From Desulfuribacillus stibiiarsenatis (GTDB taxonomy: Bacteria > Bacillota > Bacilli > Desulfuribacillales > Desulfuribacillaceae): a stretch of DNA of 64,000 nt. The position numbers and the translations under genes are program-made. Of this stretch, positions 16,984 to 28,291 are shown one piece after another; the first letter of the stretch is position 1, and every line of letters begins with the position of its first letter. Location of the stretch: NCBI RefSeq assembly GCF_001742305.1, contig NZ_MJAT01000022.1, positions 186,001-250,000 of the forward strand, given 5' to 3'. Under the pieces are notes generated by a model that saw only the letters and a program-made list of their open reading frames with translations, ran no database searches and was not told the origin of the DNA.

Positions 16984-17011
16984 TTGACATCACTAGAAGT
17001 TTGGATACAAT
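16984..17011 (+). promoter_or_regulatory. Sigma-A promoter for rpoE
   Basis: TTGACA (16984-16989), 16-bp spacer, TACAAT (17006-17011), 47 bp before the rpoE start. Confidence 0.75.
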
Positions 17012-17058
17012 AGTGAATGAATATGTTTTATAGGATTGATTAGGAAGGACGTGTCAGG

Positions 17059-17670
17059 ATGTTAGATGATTTTAAAGTTCTTATGACGGACGAAGAAGTG
17101 CAGAACGCTTCATATGTTGATTTAGCATATGAGATTCTTCGTTCATCAGGGAATACATTTCATTATAAAGACCTACTATTAGAGATTGGTCGTCGTAAAG
17201 GACTTGCTCAGGAGAACTTGGAGAACGTGATGGCGACAATCTATTCAGAAATTAATATAGATGGTCGATTTGTAGCGGCAGGGCAGAATGTATGGGGACT
17301 TAAGCGTTGGTACCCATCAGAAAAGCAATCGAAGACAGGTCCTATTCCGAAGCGCTTTAAGCGTAATGATGATGACTATGATGATTATGACTTAGATGAC
17401 GACTTCTATATGGATGATGATTATTCACCAGACATAGAAGATGAAGATAATGACATCAATGATGGATTTGATGATATTGATGCGATTGATGATGATGCAG
17501 ATGATTTTGTTATCGGTACAGATGATGAGGATGTACCAGCAGACCTTGAGGATGATTTAGATGAAGATTTGGCGGATGAATTAGATCCTGACTTGGATGA
17601 TGATTTTAATGATGATGATGTAGACGACGAAGATGAATTATTCGAAGATGACGAAGATGATGATAGATAA
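17059..17670 (+). CDS. rpoE: DNA-directed RNA polymerase delta subunit
   Basis: 203 residues. The N-terminal HARE-type domain (about residues 1-90; SYVDLAYEILRSSGNTFHYKDLLLEIG) is followed by an extremely acidic, disordered tail of Asp and Glu (about 108-203), the hallmark of RpoE in Bacillota. The subunit binds core polymerase, promotes recycling and alters promoter selectivity. It precedes pyrG as in Bacillus subtilis, which supports the call. It has its own promoter and terminator, so is monocistronic. The tail is encoded by repeated GAT/GAA codons, making the 3' half low in complexity. Confidence 0.96.
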   Translation: MLDDFKVLMTDEEVQNASYVDLAYEILRSSGNTFHYKDLLLEIGRRKGLAQENLENVMATIYSEINIDGRFVAAGQNVWGLKRWYPSEKQSKTGPIPKRFKRNDDDYDDYDLDDDFYMDDDYSPDIEDEDNDINDGFDDIDAIDDDADDFVIGTDDEDVPADLEDDLDEDLADELDPDLDDDFNDDDVDDEDELFEDDEDDDR

Positions 17671-17680
17671 TATCAAATAG

Positions 17681-17710
17681 AGGTGCAAGGATTCTTGTGC
17701 CTTTTTTTAT
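17681..17710 (+). terminator. Rho-independent terminator after rpoE
   Basis: AGGTGCAAG / CTTGTGCCT stem (two wobble pairs) with a 4-base loop and T7 tail. Confidence 0.85.
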
Positions 17711-17734
17711 TTTCATATGCCCATTCTTTACATC

Positions 17735-19412
<1,678 letters not shown>

Positions 19413-19447
19413 CTATATAGTTCGGTCGAAATACGAACCGATTAAAG

Positions 19448-19480
19448 ATAGCGAATTCAATCGAATTTGCTATTTTTTTT
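19448..19480 (+). terminator. Rho-independent terminator after pyrG
   Basis: Eleven-base arms ATAGCGAATTC and GAATTTGCTAT around AATC, then T8. Confidence 0.85.
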
Positions 19481-19552
19481 ACACTTTTTTTGTTTTTTTT
19501 GCTAAAATAACTAACTATCGTTAATATCCTGCTGTTATTGCAAAAAAACTTT

Positions 19553-19655
19553 TCGACAAATACCGACATTAGTCTTGAGGATCTTGTGTAGTTCTTAAGC
19601 ACTATCCTTTTATAGTCACGACAAATCGATACAAATACTGTCGGAATATGTCGAA
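19553..19655 (+). promoter_or_regulatory. Spo0A-box cluster upstream of spo0F
   Basis: The 444-bp gap between pyrG and spo0F holds the pyrG terminator, then perfect matches to the Spo0A box TGTCGAA on the minus strand at 19553-19559 (TTCGACA) and the plus strand at 19649-19655. A one-mismatch copy (TGTCGGA) lies near 19639. A sigma-H promoter follows at 19706. In Bacillus subtilis spo0F is controlled by Spo0A and sigma-H, so the layout fits feedback control of the phosphorelay. Confidence 0.65.
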
Positions 19656-19705
19656 AATACTATGAATACGCAACTTTCGCACCACGCTGCTTACGAGACT
19701 GAAAA

Positions 19706-19734
19706 GAAGGATTTTTATAAAAAGTATAGAATTA
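19706..19734 (+). promoter_or_regulatory. Sigma-H promoter for spo0F
   Basis: GAAGGATTT (19706-19714), 11-bp spacer, ATAGAATTA (19726-19734) fits the Bacillus sigma-H consensus RnAGGAwWW-N11-12-RnnGAATww at every constrained base. It lies about 120 bp before the chosen spo0F start. Confidence 0.65.
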
Positions 19735-19856
19735 CCAGAAAGAGCAGATTTTTCAGAAGAAATTCAAATAAGTTAATACAGGTATAAGTACTATCGGTGA
19801 AGATTGATTCTTAATATTCGTTTAAGGCTAATATGAAATTGGGGAGTTGTGAATCA

Positions 19857-20240
19857 ATGAGTCCAAAAGTTTTGGTTGTAGACGATCAGTATGGAATACG
19901 TTTATTAATAAGTGAAGTTTTGAGAAGTGAAGGGATTGAAGTGAAGGAGACAAGTACTGGAGAAGAAGCAATTGAGATTTCTAAGGATTTTTCGCCCGAC
20001 CTAATTCTACTTGATATGAAAATGCCTGGAATGAATGGTGTTGATATATTGCGATACTTCCGTAAAAAGAAGAATTTAGACATTCCAATCTACATGATGA
20101 CAGCGTATAGTGAGCTAGATATGTTGGCAGAAGCTGAGCGTTTAGGAGTAACAAGGCAGTTCACGAAACCGTTTGATATTTTTGATGTGAGTCGTGCAAT
20201 TGTGGAAGAAGTTTGCAATACTCCTGTAGTTTGTGGATAA
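19857..20240 (+). CDS. spo0F: Sporulation initiation phosphotransferase Spo0F
   Basis: 127-residue stand-alone receiver domain. The ATG at 19857 is chosen over one at 19833 because GGGGAG (19841-19846) fits it and the protein then begins like known Spo0F. Conserved features: the acidic pair in VVDDQYG, phospho-acceptor Asp in LLDMKMPGMNG, Thr in MMTAY, and Lys in FTKPFDI. No output domain is present. Spo0F relays phosphate from sporulation kinases to Spo0B in the Spo0A phosphorelay. Upstream Spo0A boxes and a sigma-H promoter, and position between pyrG and fsa, support the identity. Confidence 0.95.
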   Translation: MSPKVLVVDDQYGIRLLISEVLRSEGIEVKETSTGEEAIEISKDFSPDLILLDMKMPGMNGVDILRYFRKKKNLDIPIYMMTAYSELDMLAEAERLGVTRQFTKPFDIFDVSRAIVEEVCNTPVVCG

Positions 20241-20285
20241 TAGAGTAAGATAGTTTTTCTACAATCAATAACAGGGGGTTATGAT

Positions 20286-20930
20286 ATGATATTTTTCATT
20301 GATACTGCCAATACGGAAGAAATAAAGAAAGCATATGATATGGGTGTCGTAGCTGGGGTTACTACAAATCCTAGTTTAGTTGCTAAAGAAGGAAGAGATT
20401 TCGTAGAGGTTTTGAAGGAAATTATAGCGATTGTAGATGGGCCGATAAGTGCTGAAGTCATTAGTTTAGACGCTGTAGGTATGGTCAAGGAAGCACGGCC
20501 ACTTGCTGCGTTATCGAAGAATATTGTAATTAAGATTCCGATGACAGGTGAAGGCTTGAAAGCGGTAAAGATTCTTGCAGCAGAAGGAATCCGTACGAAT
20601 GTAACGTTAGTGTTTTCATCGAACCAAGCGCTATTAGCTGCGAGGGCGGGTGCTACATATGTAAGTCCGTTTGTTGGGCGTTTAGATGATATAGGACATA
20701 ATGGGATTGAGTTGATTTCGGAAATTGCAAATATTTTTGGTCTACATCAAATCGATACAGAAATAATTTCTGCAAGTATTCGCCACCCTCTGCACGTGAC
20801 CCAATCCGCTCTAGCAGGAGCCCACATTGCGACTGTACCGTATTCGGTGATTCAGGGAATGTTGAAGCATCCTATGACAGATTTAGGGATTGAAAGATTC
20901 TTGAAGGACTGGGAACAAGCGAAGTCCTAA
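20286..20930 (+). CDS. fsa: Fructose-6-phosphate aldolase / TalC-type transaldolase
   Basis: 214 residues, the short transaldolase class (TalC/Fsa). It starts [14 protein letters not shown] and has the Schiff-base lysine region [15 protein letters not shown] (Lys about 85). In Bacillus subtilis the homologue YwjH lies at the same place, next to murAB, though fbaA, which precedes it there, is absent here. Products of this class act as transaldolases in the pentose phosphate pathway; only some are true fructose-6-phosphate aldolases. AGGGGG ribosome site; a terminator follows at 20963. Confidence 0.93.
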   Translation: MIFFIDTANTEEIKKAYDMGVVAGVTTNPSLVAKEGRDFVEVLKEIIAIVDGPISAEVISLDAVGMVKEARPLAALSKNIVIKIPMTGEGLKAVKILAAEGIRTNVTLVFSSNQALLAARAGATYVSPFVGRLDDIGHNGIELISEIANIFGLHQIDTEIISASIRHPLHVTQSALAGAHIATVPYSVIQGMLKHPMTDLGIERFLKDWEQAKS

Positions 20931-20962
20931 ACTTGCTGTACATGCACAATCGCAAGATAGAT

Positions 20963-20987
20963 ATGCACCTAAAGTAGGTGCATTTTT
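20963..20987 (+). terminator. Rho-independent terminator after fsa
   Basis: ATGCACCTA / TAGGTGCAT perfect stem around a short loop with a T5 tail. Confidence 0.85.
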
Positions 20988-21036
20988 CAATATTATTTAC
21001 AATTATGGGACATACTAGAGTCAATGGAATTATTAT

Positions 21037-21258
21037 ATACTATCAGAATTATAAATTTAATGTTGATAGTATAGCTGTGCATTAGCAACACATCAGCAGC
21101 AAACTGCTGTGTTTATGCGTCAGTGCAACTAAGGCATTCTTAAAGCGAGACTTATGCAATGCATATAGCGAGACTTATACCTTGCGTGCTTCGCCAGAAA
21201 GGCTTGGCGAATGCCAAGTTTTCTTTATAACAACTGGAACAAGGACTAAAGAAAACTT
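21037..21258 (+). repeat. Hairpin-mosaic repeat, copy R2 (longest), with trailing inverted partial copy
   Basis: The gap between fsa and murA is mostly this element. Hairpin one is TACTATC ... GATAGTA (about 21038-21072). An inserted segment with a CAGCAG/CTGCTG hairpin follows, then AGTGCAACTAAGGCATTC. Next come two copies of GCGAGACTTAT (21145 and 21168 regions) and CTTGGCGAATGCCAAGTTTT ending TCTTTA. Nineteen bases later, TAAAGAAAACTT (21247-21258) is a perfect 12-bp inverted match to 21216-21227 and begins an inverted partial copy like those at 3561 and 11335. Confidence 0.65.
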
Positions 21259-21298
21259 AGTTTAGATGAAGTTTTTTAGGTTTGAAAGGGGCACAACC

Positions 21299-22561
21299 AT
21301 GGATCAGCTATGTATACAAGGCGGGAAGAGGCTACACGGAACGGTAACGATTAGTGGAGCGAAGAACAGTGCTGTCGCACTTATTCCTGCTGCGATATTA
21401 GGAGAAGAAAGAATCACAATTGAAAACTTGCCAACCATTCGAGATGTCGTGATTTACAAGCAAATCCTTGAACAGTTAAATGCCCGTGTAATGCACGAAA
21501 AAGACACATTAATTGTGGAGCCGTTCAATCTGGCGTGTCAACCCATTCGAGACGGTTTAGTCACAGAATTAAGAGCTTCCTATTACCTTATGGGTGCTAT
21601 GCTCGGGAGATTTAAAGAGTCTTGCGTTGGCTTGCCGGGTGGCTGTGATTTAGGACCACGTCCCATTGATCAGCACTTGAAAGGATTCCAAGCCTTAGGT
21701 GCATCTATTGAACAAAAGAGCGGCTCTATTTATTTGCGAGCCAATGAACTCATGGGAGCGAAAATTTACTTGGATGTTGTGAGCGTTGGTGCTACTATTA
21801 ATATAATGCTTGCTGCGGTAAAGGCCAAAGGGCAAACAATTATTGAAAACGCCGCCAAAGAGCCAGAGATTGTTGATGTGGCTACGATTTTAACTTCCAT
21901 GGGTGCTGATATTAAAGGTGCCGGAACAGATATTATCAAAATTAATGGCGTAAGTTATTTAGGTGGCTGTAAGCACTCAATAATCCCAGACCGCATTGAG
22001 GCGGGTACATACATGATTGCAGCGGCAGCTACACGAGGAGAAGTACTTCTTGACAATGTCATTCCTAAACATATGGAGCCAATCACTGCGAAGCTTCGGG
22101 AAATCGGTGTAGAAGTTGAAGAATCCGACGATCAGATGCTTGTGCGTGGAAGCGCCAATTATCGAGCGATAGACATTAAAACATTGCCGTATCCAGGTTT
22201 TCCGACGGATCTGCAACAACCGATTACGTCGCTATTAACTCAAGTGCAAGGATGTTCTCTGGTCACTGACAATATTTATAATTCGCGGTTTCGACATATT
22301 GATGAGTTGAAGCGTATGGGGGCAAATGTTAAAGTAGAAGGTAGAGCAGCTTTAATTGAAGGGAGTACCCCACTGCAAGGAGCTCAAGTAAATGCAACAG
22401 ACTTGCGAGCGGGGGCAGCTTTAATTGTTGCTGGCTTAAGCGCCAAAGGCATCACGCGCATTAATGGCGTTCAATACATAGACAGAGGCTATGAAAGAAT
22501 CGAAGAAAAGCTCCAAAAACTAGGGGCTGAGATTTGGCGTGAACAAATTCCTGAACAGTAA
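21299..22561 (+). CDS. murA: UDP-N-acetylglucosamine 1-carboxyvinyltransferase (MurA paralogue 2, MurAB-like)
   Basis: 420 residues from the ATG at 21299, chosen for GAAAGGGG upstream; an ATG at 21266 would add 11 atypical residues. EPSP-synthase-fold enzyme that transfers enolpyruvate to UDP-GlcNAc, the first committed step of peptidoglycan synthesis. Active-site Cys in [15 protein letters not shown] (about residue 116), with Lys22-Asn23 in [13 protein letters not shown]. It sits between fsa and glpX as murAB does in Bacillus subtilis. A second murA lies at 57942, so the cell has two paralogues, as is usual in Bacillota. Cys rather than Asp implies the fosfomycin-sensitive type. Confidence 0.96.
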   Translation: MDQLCIQGGKRLHGTVTISGAKNSAVALIPAAILGEERITIENLPTIRDVVIYKQILEQLNARVMHEKDTLIVEPFNLACQPIRDGLVTELRASYYLMGAMLGRFKESCVGLPGGCDLGPRPIDQHLKGFQALGASIEQKSGSIYLRANELMGAKIYLDVVSVGATINIMLAAVKAKGQTIIENAAKEPEIVDVATILTSMGADIKGAGTDIIKINGVSYLGGCKHSIIPDRIEAGTYMIAAAATRGEVLLDNVIPKHMEPITAKLREIGVEVEESDDQMLVRGSANYRAIDIKTLPYPGFPTDLQQPITSLLTQVQGCSLVTDNIYNSRFRHIDELKRMGANVKVEGRAALIEGSTPLQGAQVNATDLRAGAALIVAGLSAKGITRINGVQYIDRGYERIEEKLQKLGAEIWREQIPEQ

Positions 22562-22628
22562 TTTAGAAAAAAGTATAAAGTAGTTTTTTGTTTAGATGAT
22601 ATGTATATATAATGGGAGGGTATTCAAA

Positions 22629-23594
22629 ATGGATCGAAGTTTGACATTAGAGATTGTAAGGGTTACGGAGGCGGCAGCACTTGCTTCTGCAAGATGGATG
22701 GGACGAGGCAACAAAGATGCTGCAGATCAAGGCGCTACGAGTGCTATGAGAACAGTATTGAACACAATTCCAATGAACGGAACGATTGTGATTGGCGAAG
22801 GTGAAATGGACGAAGCGCCAATGCTGTATATTGGTGAGAAGTTAGGTTCTGGCGGTTCTGCTGTAGATATTGCAGTCGACCCTTTAGAAGGTACGAATAT
22901 TGTAGCGAAGGGCTTATGGAATGCCATGGCAGTGATTGCGATTGCCGATGCAGGAACGATGCTCAATGCTCCTGATATGTATATGGACAAGATTGCCGTT
23001 GGACCGAAGGCTAAGGGAATGGTGAGTTTAGACGCGACTGTAACGGAGAATCTTAAGGCAGTAGCCAAAGCATTAGATAAAGATATATCTGAAGTTACTG
23101 CGACATTATTAGACCGTCCTCGTCATGACCATATTGTCAAAGAAATTCGTAGTGCAGGCGCTCGCATCAAGTTTATTCCTGACGGCGACGTTGCTGCTGC
23201 CATTAATACTTGCTTTGAAGACACAGGCGTTGATATTTTATTCGGTATTGGTGGTGCTCCGGAAGGCGTTCTAGCTGCTGCAGCGATTAAATGTTTAGGT
23301 GGAGATATCCAAGGGCGCTTAATACCAGAAGACGATGATCAAAGAAAGCGTTGTTCTGACATGGGAATTGATTGTGTCGATCAAATTCTTACATTAGATG
23401 ATATGGTGAAAGGTGACGATGTAATCTTTGCAGCGACGGGAGTCACGGATGGTGAGCTTCTAAAAGGAGTACGTTTCTTAGGGAAGGATATCGCTAAGAC
23501 GGAAACAGTTGTTATGCGTGCGCAAAGTGGTACGTTACGCTTTATTCAAGCTCAACATAAACTGTCTCAAAAGCCGAACTTAGTCATGGTGTAA
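22629..23594 (+). CDS. glpX: Class II fructose-1,6-bisphosphatase
   Basis: 321 residues from the ATG at 22629, which has GGGAGGG before it; an upstream in-frame ATG at 22596 adds a non-homologous leader. GlpX-family metal-dependent phosphatase. Visible signatures: [20 protein letters not shown] and the metal-binding VDPLEGTN (about residues 84-92), then GIGGAPEG. It catalyses the gluconeogenic step from fructose-1,6-bisphosphate to fructose-6-phosphate in the cytoplasm. Its place between murA and rho matches Bacillus subtilis. It ends 9 bp before rho, so the two are co-transcribed. Confidence 0.96.
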   Translation: MDRSLTLEIVRVTEAAALASARWMGRGNKDAADQGATSAMRTVLNTIPMNGTIVIGEGEMDEAPMLYIGEKLGSGGSAVDIAVDPLEGTNIVAKGLWNAMAVIAIADAGTMLNAPDMYMDKIAVGPKAKGMVSLDATVTENLKAVAKALDKDISEVTATLLDRPRHDHIVKEIRSAGARIKFIPDGDVAAAINTCFEDTGVDILFGIGGAPEGVLAAAAIKCLGGDIQGRLIPEDDDQRKRCSDMGIDCVDQILTLDDMVKGDDVIFAATGVTDGELLKGVRFLGKDIAKTETVVMRAQSGTLRFIQAQHKLSQKPNLVMV

Positions 23595-23603
23595 AGGTGA
23601 AAT

Positions 23604-24860
23604 ATGAAAAATATTAATATTAATGAATTAGAAAATTTAAAGCTAACAGAATTATATAAATTAGCAAAAGAATTTAAAGTGCCATATTACTCACAAATGA
23701 AAAAGAAGGAACTGATCTTCGCTATCTTGAAGGCTAGAGCTGAGAAAGACGGGTTTATGTTTGCGGAAGGAGTACTAGAGATTTTACCCGATGGGTATGG
23801 ATTCCTTCGTCCGATTAACTATTCTCCAAGCTCGGAAGATATATATATTTCTCAATCGCAAATTCGCAAATTTGATCTTCGCAATGGTGATGTTGTATCT
23901 GGAAAGGTACGGCCTCCCAAAGAAAATGAAAGATATTATGGGCTCCTTTACGTAGAAGCCGTCAATGGTATGGATCCGGAAATCGCTGCAGAACGTGTTC
24001 ATTTCCCTGCATTAACTCCTATCTATCCGAATAAACGCCTCAACCTAGAGACTACTCCGACCAATGTATCGACTAGGATTATTGATTTAGTTTCCCCAAT
24101 TGGTTTAGGGCAAAGAGGACTCATTGTTGCTCCGCCAAAAGCCGGTAAGACCCTTCTTTTGAAAGAAATTGCGGGCTCCATAGCGAAGAACCATCCAGAA
24201 GTTCATTTGATTGTGTTGCTTATTGACGAACGACCAGAAGAAGTGACAGATATGCAACGTTCAGTCGCTGGAGAAGTGGTCAGTTCAACATTTGATGAAT
24301 TGCCGGAAAACCATATTAAGGTTGCAGAACTTGTCCTCGATAGAGCTCAGCGCTTAGTCGAACACAAAAAGGATGTTGTCATTTTATTGGATAGTATTAC
24401 TAGGTTGGCGAGGGCATACAACCTTGTCATGCCAAGTAGTGGGAAGACTTTGTCTGGGGGGATAGACCCTACGGCGTTTCATCGTCCGAAGCGATTTTTC
24501 GGTGCGGCAAGAAACATCGAAGAAGGTGGGAGTTTAACTATTCTCGCTACGGCGCTCGTGGAAACTGGTTCGCGCATGGATGATGTGATATTTGAAGAAT
24601 TCAAAGGCACTGGAAATATGGAGCTACAACTTGATCGTAAGCTTTCAGAAAGAAGAATCTTCCCAGCCATCGATATTCGCAAGTCAGGAACTCGCAAAGA
24701 GGAATTATTGCTCAACAAAGAAGCCTTAGATACTTTGTGGAAGCTAAGGAAGACTCTTTCTGACGCACCTGATTTCACGGAAATGTTCCTCAAGAAATTG
24801 AAAAACACGAAGACTAACGACGAATTTATAGAAAAATTATTAAAACCTGGGAATAATTAA
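23604..24860 (+). CDS. rho: Transcription termination factor Rho
   Basis: 418 residues. The N-terminal Rho_N helix domain (about 1-45) and cold-shock-like RNA-binding domain ([15 protein letters not shown], about 50-115) are followed by the RecA-type ATPase with Walker A APPKAGKT (about 177) and Walker [14 protein letters not shown]. It is a hexameric ATP-dependent helicase that ends untranslated transcripts. AAAGGTG ribosome site. Gene order glpX-rho-(M23)-rpmE is close to Bacillus subtilis, with the LysM/M23 gene inserted. Confidence 0.97.
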   Translation: MKNININELENLKLTELYKLAKEFKVPYYSQMKKKELIFAILKARAEKDGFMFAEGVLEILPDGYGFLRPINYSPSSEDIYISQSQIRKFDLRNGDVVSGKVRPPKENERYYGLLYVEAVNGMDPEIAAERVHFPALTPIYPNKRLNLETTPTNVSTRIIDLVSPIGLGQRGLIVAPPKAGKTLLLKEIAGSIAKNHPEVHLIVLLIDERPEEVTDMQRSVAGEVVSSTFDELPENHIKVAELVLDRAQRLVEHKKDVVILLDSITRLARAYNLVMPSSGKTLSGGIDPTAFHRPKRFFGAARNIEEGGSLTILATALVETGSRMDDVIFEEFKGTGNMELQLDRKLSERRIFPAIDIRKSGTRKEELLLNKEALDTLWKLRKTLSDAPDFTEMFLKKLKNTKTNDEFIEKLLKPGNN

Positions 24861-24946
24861 TAAAAATTAAGAGAAGACTGAATAGTGCACGTTTCCGTAC
24901 TGGAAAACATATGATAATACATCCAACTTTTGTGAGGTGTTAACAG

Positions 24947-25915
24947 GTGAGAAAAGTACAGGCACTACCAGTCTTTTTATTAGTTATGCTTTTGAGTAGT
25001 GTAGCCTTCACGCCACCAGAGAAAGTTTCGGCCATATCGGTAAAGGAATACTTTAACCCCTTTATCAATATCAAAAAATATATTCAAACAACATTAGACG
25101 ATACACAACCCTCGTTCGCTGGGTCGCATTTCAACGAAGAAGATAGTGAGATAATTTACAATACAGCACCTATGCATTCAGAATATGTGGTGAAAGCGAA
25201 AGATACAATTCAAGCGATTGCACAATATTACAAGATATCGCAAGCGGAAATCCTCTCAGGGAATCCGTGGTTACGAGAACCGATTGAGGCTGGTCAAATC
25301 ATTTATATACCTCTTTCGGCAAAAAGGATACACCATGTGGCGTGGGGTGAAACTATTTACACGATAGCGAGTCGCTATGGTGTAGAGGTCGCGGATATAA
25401 TTATGGAGAATCAAGACCTAGATGTTATGCAACTAGAAGTCAATCAAGAAGTTGTATTACCGAAAGAACGGAAAAGTATCGTTCGAGTGGCAGCTATTCC
25501 TACCGTAAAGGTCAACCCTTTTATTTGGCCGGTGCAAGGTATTATTACCAGTAAATTTGGACCGCGATGGGGATTGTTCCATCAAGGAGTAGATATATGG
25601 AATTCCATTGAGCGGCAAGCGGAAATTCGTACGGCTTTGTCAGGATCAGTTGTTTTTGCTGGTTGGCATGGCGGCGGATATGGTCGGTTAGTTGTCATTG
25701 ATCATGGCAACGACATCCACACATATTATGCACACCTAAGCCAAATTCGTGTTCAAGAGGGCCAGAAAGTCCGTCAAGGCGATTTACTGGGGTATATGGG
25801 CGATAGTGGGCAAACGACAGGAATTCATCTGCATTTTGAAATTCGCGTCAATGATCAGCCGTTAAACCCATTATTGTATCTTCCAGAAAAACAAAACGAA
25901 ATTGTATTGCAATGA
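24947..25915 (+). CDS. LysM-M23 cell-wall endopeptidase
   Basis: 322 residues from a GTG start with GAGGTG upstream. N-terminal signal or anchor (about 1-28), two LysM peptidoglycan-binding domains (about 81-125 and 127-172), then a C-terminal M23 metallopeptidase (about 195-310). Zinc ligands are all present: HQGVD, and HLHFE near the end. It should therefore be an active glycyl- or D,L-endopeptidase acting on peptidoglycan outside the cell. Inserted between rho and rpmE. It could function in vegetative wall turnover or in spore-coat or cortex work; the sequence does not decide. Confidence 0.92.
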   Translation: MRKVQALPVFLLVMLLSSVAFTPPEKVSAISVKEYFNPFINIKKYIQTTLDDTQPSFAGSHFNEEDSEIIYNTAPMHSEYVVKAKDTIQAIAQYYKISQAEILSGNPWLREPIEAGQIIYIPLSAKRIHHVAWGETIYTIASRYGVEVADIIMENQDLDVMQLEVNQEVVLPKERKSIVRVAAIPTVKVNPFIWPVQGIITSKFGPRWGLFHQGVDIWNSIERQAEIRTALSGSVVFAGWHGGGYGRLVVIDHGNDIHTYYAHLSQIRVQEGQKVRQGDLLGYMGDSGQTTGIHLHFEIRVNDQPLNPLLYLPEKQNEIVLQ

Positions 25916-25935
25916 TTCCTTTCACCTGATATAAT
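25907..25935 (+). promoter_or_regulatory. Sigma-A promoter for rpmE
   Basis: TTGCAA (25907-25912), 17-bp spacer, TATAAT (25930-25935). It overlaps the 3' end of the M23 gene. Confidence 0.65.
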
Positions 25936-25995
25936 GTAACCACTGTGCATTGAATTGACATACACTGTTATTGCTAGGAAATGAGGTGAAAGATA

Positions 25996-26193
25996 ATGAA
26001 ACAAGGAATCCATCCTAATTATAAAGAGGCTACTGTACAATGCGTTTGTGGTGAATCTTTTGCTACTGGTTCTATTAAGCAAGAGCTTAAGGTTGAGATA
26101 TGCTCAAAATGTCATCCTTTCTTTACTGGTGGCCAAAAGCTTATCGATGTTGGTGGTCGCGTAGACAAATTCAAGAAAAAGTACAATATCTAA
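25996..26193 (+). CDS. rpmE: 50S ribosomal protein L31 (zinc-binding type)
   Basis: 65-residue L31. Cysteines in CVCGESF and [10 protein letters not shown] form the zinc site, so this is the RpmE (C+) type rather than the zinc-free YtiA type. GAGGTG ribosome site, own promoter and terminator. The place after rho is conserved in Bacillota. Confidence 0.97.
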   Translation: MKQGIHPNYKEATVQCVCGESFATGSIKQELKVEICSKCHPFFTGGQKLIDVGGRVDKFKKKYNI

Positions 26194-26207
26194 TTATGAT
26201 AAAAACT

Positions 26208-26240
26208 GCTTCCCTCCATGTGTGGGAGGCTTTTTTATTT
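26208..26240 (+). terminator. Rho-independent terminator after rpmE
   Basis: CCTCC / GGAGG stem (26213-26217 with 26225-26229) around ATGTGTG, followed by T6. The stem is short, so this is less certain than the others. Confidence 0.6.
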
Positions 26241-26336
26241 CTTTATATTAGTCTAAACTTTGGCATTCCCATCGGTAATTACCAGTGATTTTTTCGCATC
26301 AGCGGACAAGATAATTATCGAGGAGGTGATACCAAT

Positions 26337-27053
26337 ATGAAAACCCAAAAAATTATATTACTTATCATATTGGCTGCATTTGTTGCATTCGCTGTTATAG
26401 GATGTCAAGCTGCTGACAGACCAGAGCCTGCAAGGTATGATCGCACACAAGAGGGCCTACGTGGTCCAGATCGTGTAGGAGTAAACCCTGGTTTTAATGC
26501 AGGAACTGATGACATTCGAGGAATTCGAAACAATAATTTAAACAGAGATGCTACTTTTGATGATGGCTTTAACAACCGTGGTGGAATGTTCGGAATGCGC
26601 GATAACGCTGGCATTATGGGTGGCGGCGCTCAAGACCAAATGACACGTCAATTGGAAGCAAGAGTAGAGCAAATCCCAGGTGTTAATGATGCAAACGTTG
26701 TTGTAGATGGAGCTACTGTTTACGTTGGATTAGACTTAGATAGACGTGGACAAGGTGATTACATGAATGATCAAGCAAGAGGTGCTCGTTTTAGAATGAA
26801 TCAAGGAAATCAAGGGTTTGGAGCGAATCAAGCTGGTCAAGCCGGTAATGTAGAAAACATTAAGAGCCAGGTACGCCAAGTAATCATGCAAGACGGTAAC
26901 TATTCCAATGTAATCATTAGCGAAGAACGTAACTTCAACCAGACATTAGGCGGAATTGCGAACGAAATCCGCACAGGAAGACCAGTAGCAGACTTTGCTA
27001 CAAATTTACAAGATTTAGGTAGAACAATCTTGCCTACAAGAACAACAAGATAA
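26337..27053 (+). CDS. YhcN/YlaJ-family sporulation lipoprotein
   Basis: 238-residue lipoprotein: signal with lipobox VIGC (Cys about 23), a Gly/Asn/Arg-rich linker (about 30-95), then the YhcN/YlaJ domain (about 98-225; RQLEARVEQIPGVNDANVVVDGATVYVGLDL). Homologues are made in the forespore and found in the spore inner membrane or germinosome region. GAGGTGAT ribosome site. The linker is rich in asparagine, glycine and arginine. It has no obvious link to its neighbours; followed by a long hairpin. Confidence 0.88.
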   Translation: MKTQKIILLIILAAFVAFAVIGCQAADRPEPARYDRTQEGLRGPDRVGVNPGFNAGTDDIRGIRNNNLNRDATFDDGFNNRGGMFGMRDNAGIMGGGAQDQMTRQLEARVEQIPGVNDANVVVDGATVYVGLDLDRRGQGDYMNDQARGARFRMNQGNQGFGANQAGQAGNVENIKSQVRQVIMQDGNYSNVIISEERNFNQTLGGIANEIRTGRPVADFATNLQDLGRTILPTRTTR

Positions 27054-27061
27054 TTATTTGT

Positions 27062-27108
27062 ATAATCATATGCCTAGATGCACATTGTGTGTCTAGGTAT
27101 ATGATTAT
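27062..27108 (+). terminator. Long hairpin after the YhcN gene, probable terminator
   Basis: 17-bp stem with one wobble (27062-27078 with 27092-27108) and a 13-base loop, then ATTTGTTT. The T-run is weak, so it may instead stabilise the mRNA end. Confidence 0.65.
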
Positions 27109-27117
27109 ATTTGTTTC

Positions 27118-27212
27118 ATAGTCAGAATTTATGAAAATTCTGACTATAAGTAACGGCAACTAAGGCATTCACCTTCGTCAGATGGACTTGGTGTATGCCA
27201 AGTTTTGTTTAT
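27118..27212 (+). repeat. Hairpin-mosaic repeat, copy R3
   Basis: Hairpin one is ATAGTCAGAATTT / AAATTCTGACTAT (27118-27147). Then GGCAACTAAGGCATTC, a variable insert, and ACTTGGTGTATGCCAAGTTT ending TGTTTA. Two mutually exclusive pairings are possible: GGCAT with ATGCC, or CTTGG with CCAAG. Confidence 0.65.
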
Positions 27213-27219
27213 CTTTTCT

Positions 27220-27249
27220 TTGACTTTGCTTACATCTTTAGAATATAAT
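27220..27249 (+). promoter_or_regulatory. Sigma-A promoter for yqhQ
   Basis: TTGACT (27220-27225), 18-bp spacer, TATAAT (27244-27249). Confidence 0.65.
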
Positions 27250-27335
27250 TATAATGTTATACATGTTGAAGAACATCTAACGTTTTCTTTGAACGTATGA
27301 ATATAAGGCATAATTTATTGAATGGAAGGTGTACC

Positions 27336-28280
27336 ATGAGTCAAAAAACCTTGATTGGCGGTCAAGCTGTAATCGAAGGCGTCCTGATGCGTAATGGGGA
27401 AAACCTTTCCTTAGCAGTTCGGCAACCTGACGGAAGTATCTTTTTATCGAACGATCGACATCAATCCATCATTCAGAGGTATCCTGTGTTGGGGCTACCT
27501 TTTATACGAGGAACTGTGAATCTGTTTGAAGCGTTAATCATGGGTATGAAAGCTTTGACCCAATCTGCCAACCTTAGCGCTGAGACCAAAGAGGAAGAAC
27601 TTTCTTCGAAAGAAATTGCTGTTACAATTTTTTTCTCGCTGTTATTTGGAATTGGACTTTTTGTAATTTTACCGGCGGGATTAACGAAATTTTTATCAGG
27701 GTTTCAAGGGATTTTATTTAGTCTTGTCGAAGGGATACTTAGAATTTTCATCTTATTATGCTACATATTACTCCTATCGAGGATGAAAGATATTCAAAGG
27801 GTGTTCCAATATCACGGGGCAGAACATAAGACAATCAGTGCGTATGAAGCGGATGAGGAACTAACAGTCGAGAATATTAAGAAATATAGTACGTTGCATC
27901 CACGCTGTGGAACAAGCTTTATTTTATTCGTCATGATTGTGAAAATTATTGCCTTCTCGTTTATTAGTAGTTCTGTTGCATGGTTAGAGATTCTTTTGCG
28001 AATTTTAATGCTGCCATTTATTGCGGGAATTGCTTACGAAATTATTCGTTTTACCGGGAAGCATTGCACGACCAACTTTTTCGGTAGAATCCTTATAGCA
28101 CCAGGTCTTTTACTACAGAAATTGACGACACGCGAACCTGACGACCAACAGATAGAGGCTGCTATTGTAGCGACACAATCAGTGCTGGGTATTCCAATCA
28201 CGATTGGGAATGTGAAGACGGAAGCTACGATAGACGCAGTGGAACCAGAGGTCACGAATCATGCGCAATTTCAAGATTAA
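27336..28280 (+). CDS. DUF1385 (YqhQ-family) membrane protein
   Basis: 314 residues from the ATG at 27336, supported by GGAAGGTG. DUF1385 proteins begin IGGQAVIEGVLMRN, as here, and carry a cytoplasmic N-terminal part, several membrane segments (about 95-165 and 210-245) and the motif YHGAEHKTISAYE (about residue 168) with conserved His residues. YqhQ is linked to surface and competence phenotypes in Bacillus by report, but its biochemical function is not known to me. It lies just upstream of prfA, a frequent arrangement. Confidence 0.93.
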   Translation: MSQKTLIGGQAVIEGVLMRNGENLSLAVRQPDGSIFLSNDRHQSIIQRYPVLGLPFIRGTVNLFEALIMGMKALTQSANLSAETKEEELSSKEIAVTIFFSLLFGIGLFVILPAGLTKFLSGFQGILFSLVEGILRIFILLCYILLLSRMKDIQRVFQYHGAEHKTISAYEADEELTVENIKKYSTLHPRCGTSFILFVMIVKIIAFSFISSSVAWLEILLRILMLPFIAGIAYEIIRFTGKHCTTNFFGRILIAPGLLLQKLTTREPDDQQIEAAIVATQSVLGIPITIGNVKTEATIDAVEPEVTNHAQFQD

Positions 28281-28291
28281 TAATCCGAAAT

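Noticed and set aside
26405-26614. Minus-strand open frame within the YhcN gene
   Set aside because: No ribosome site and no recognisable domain; a shadow of the coding strand.
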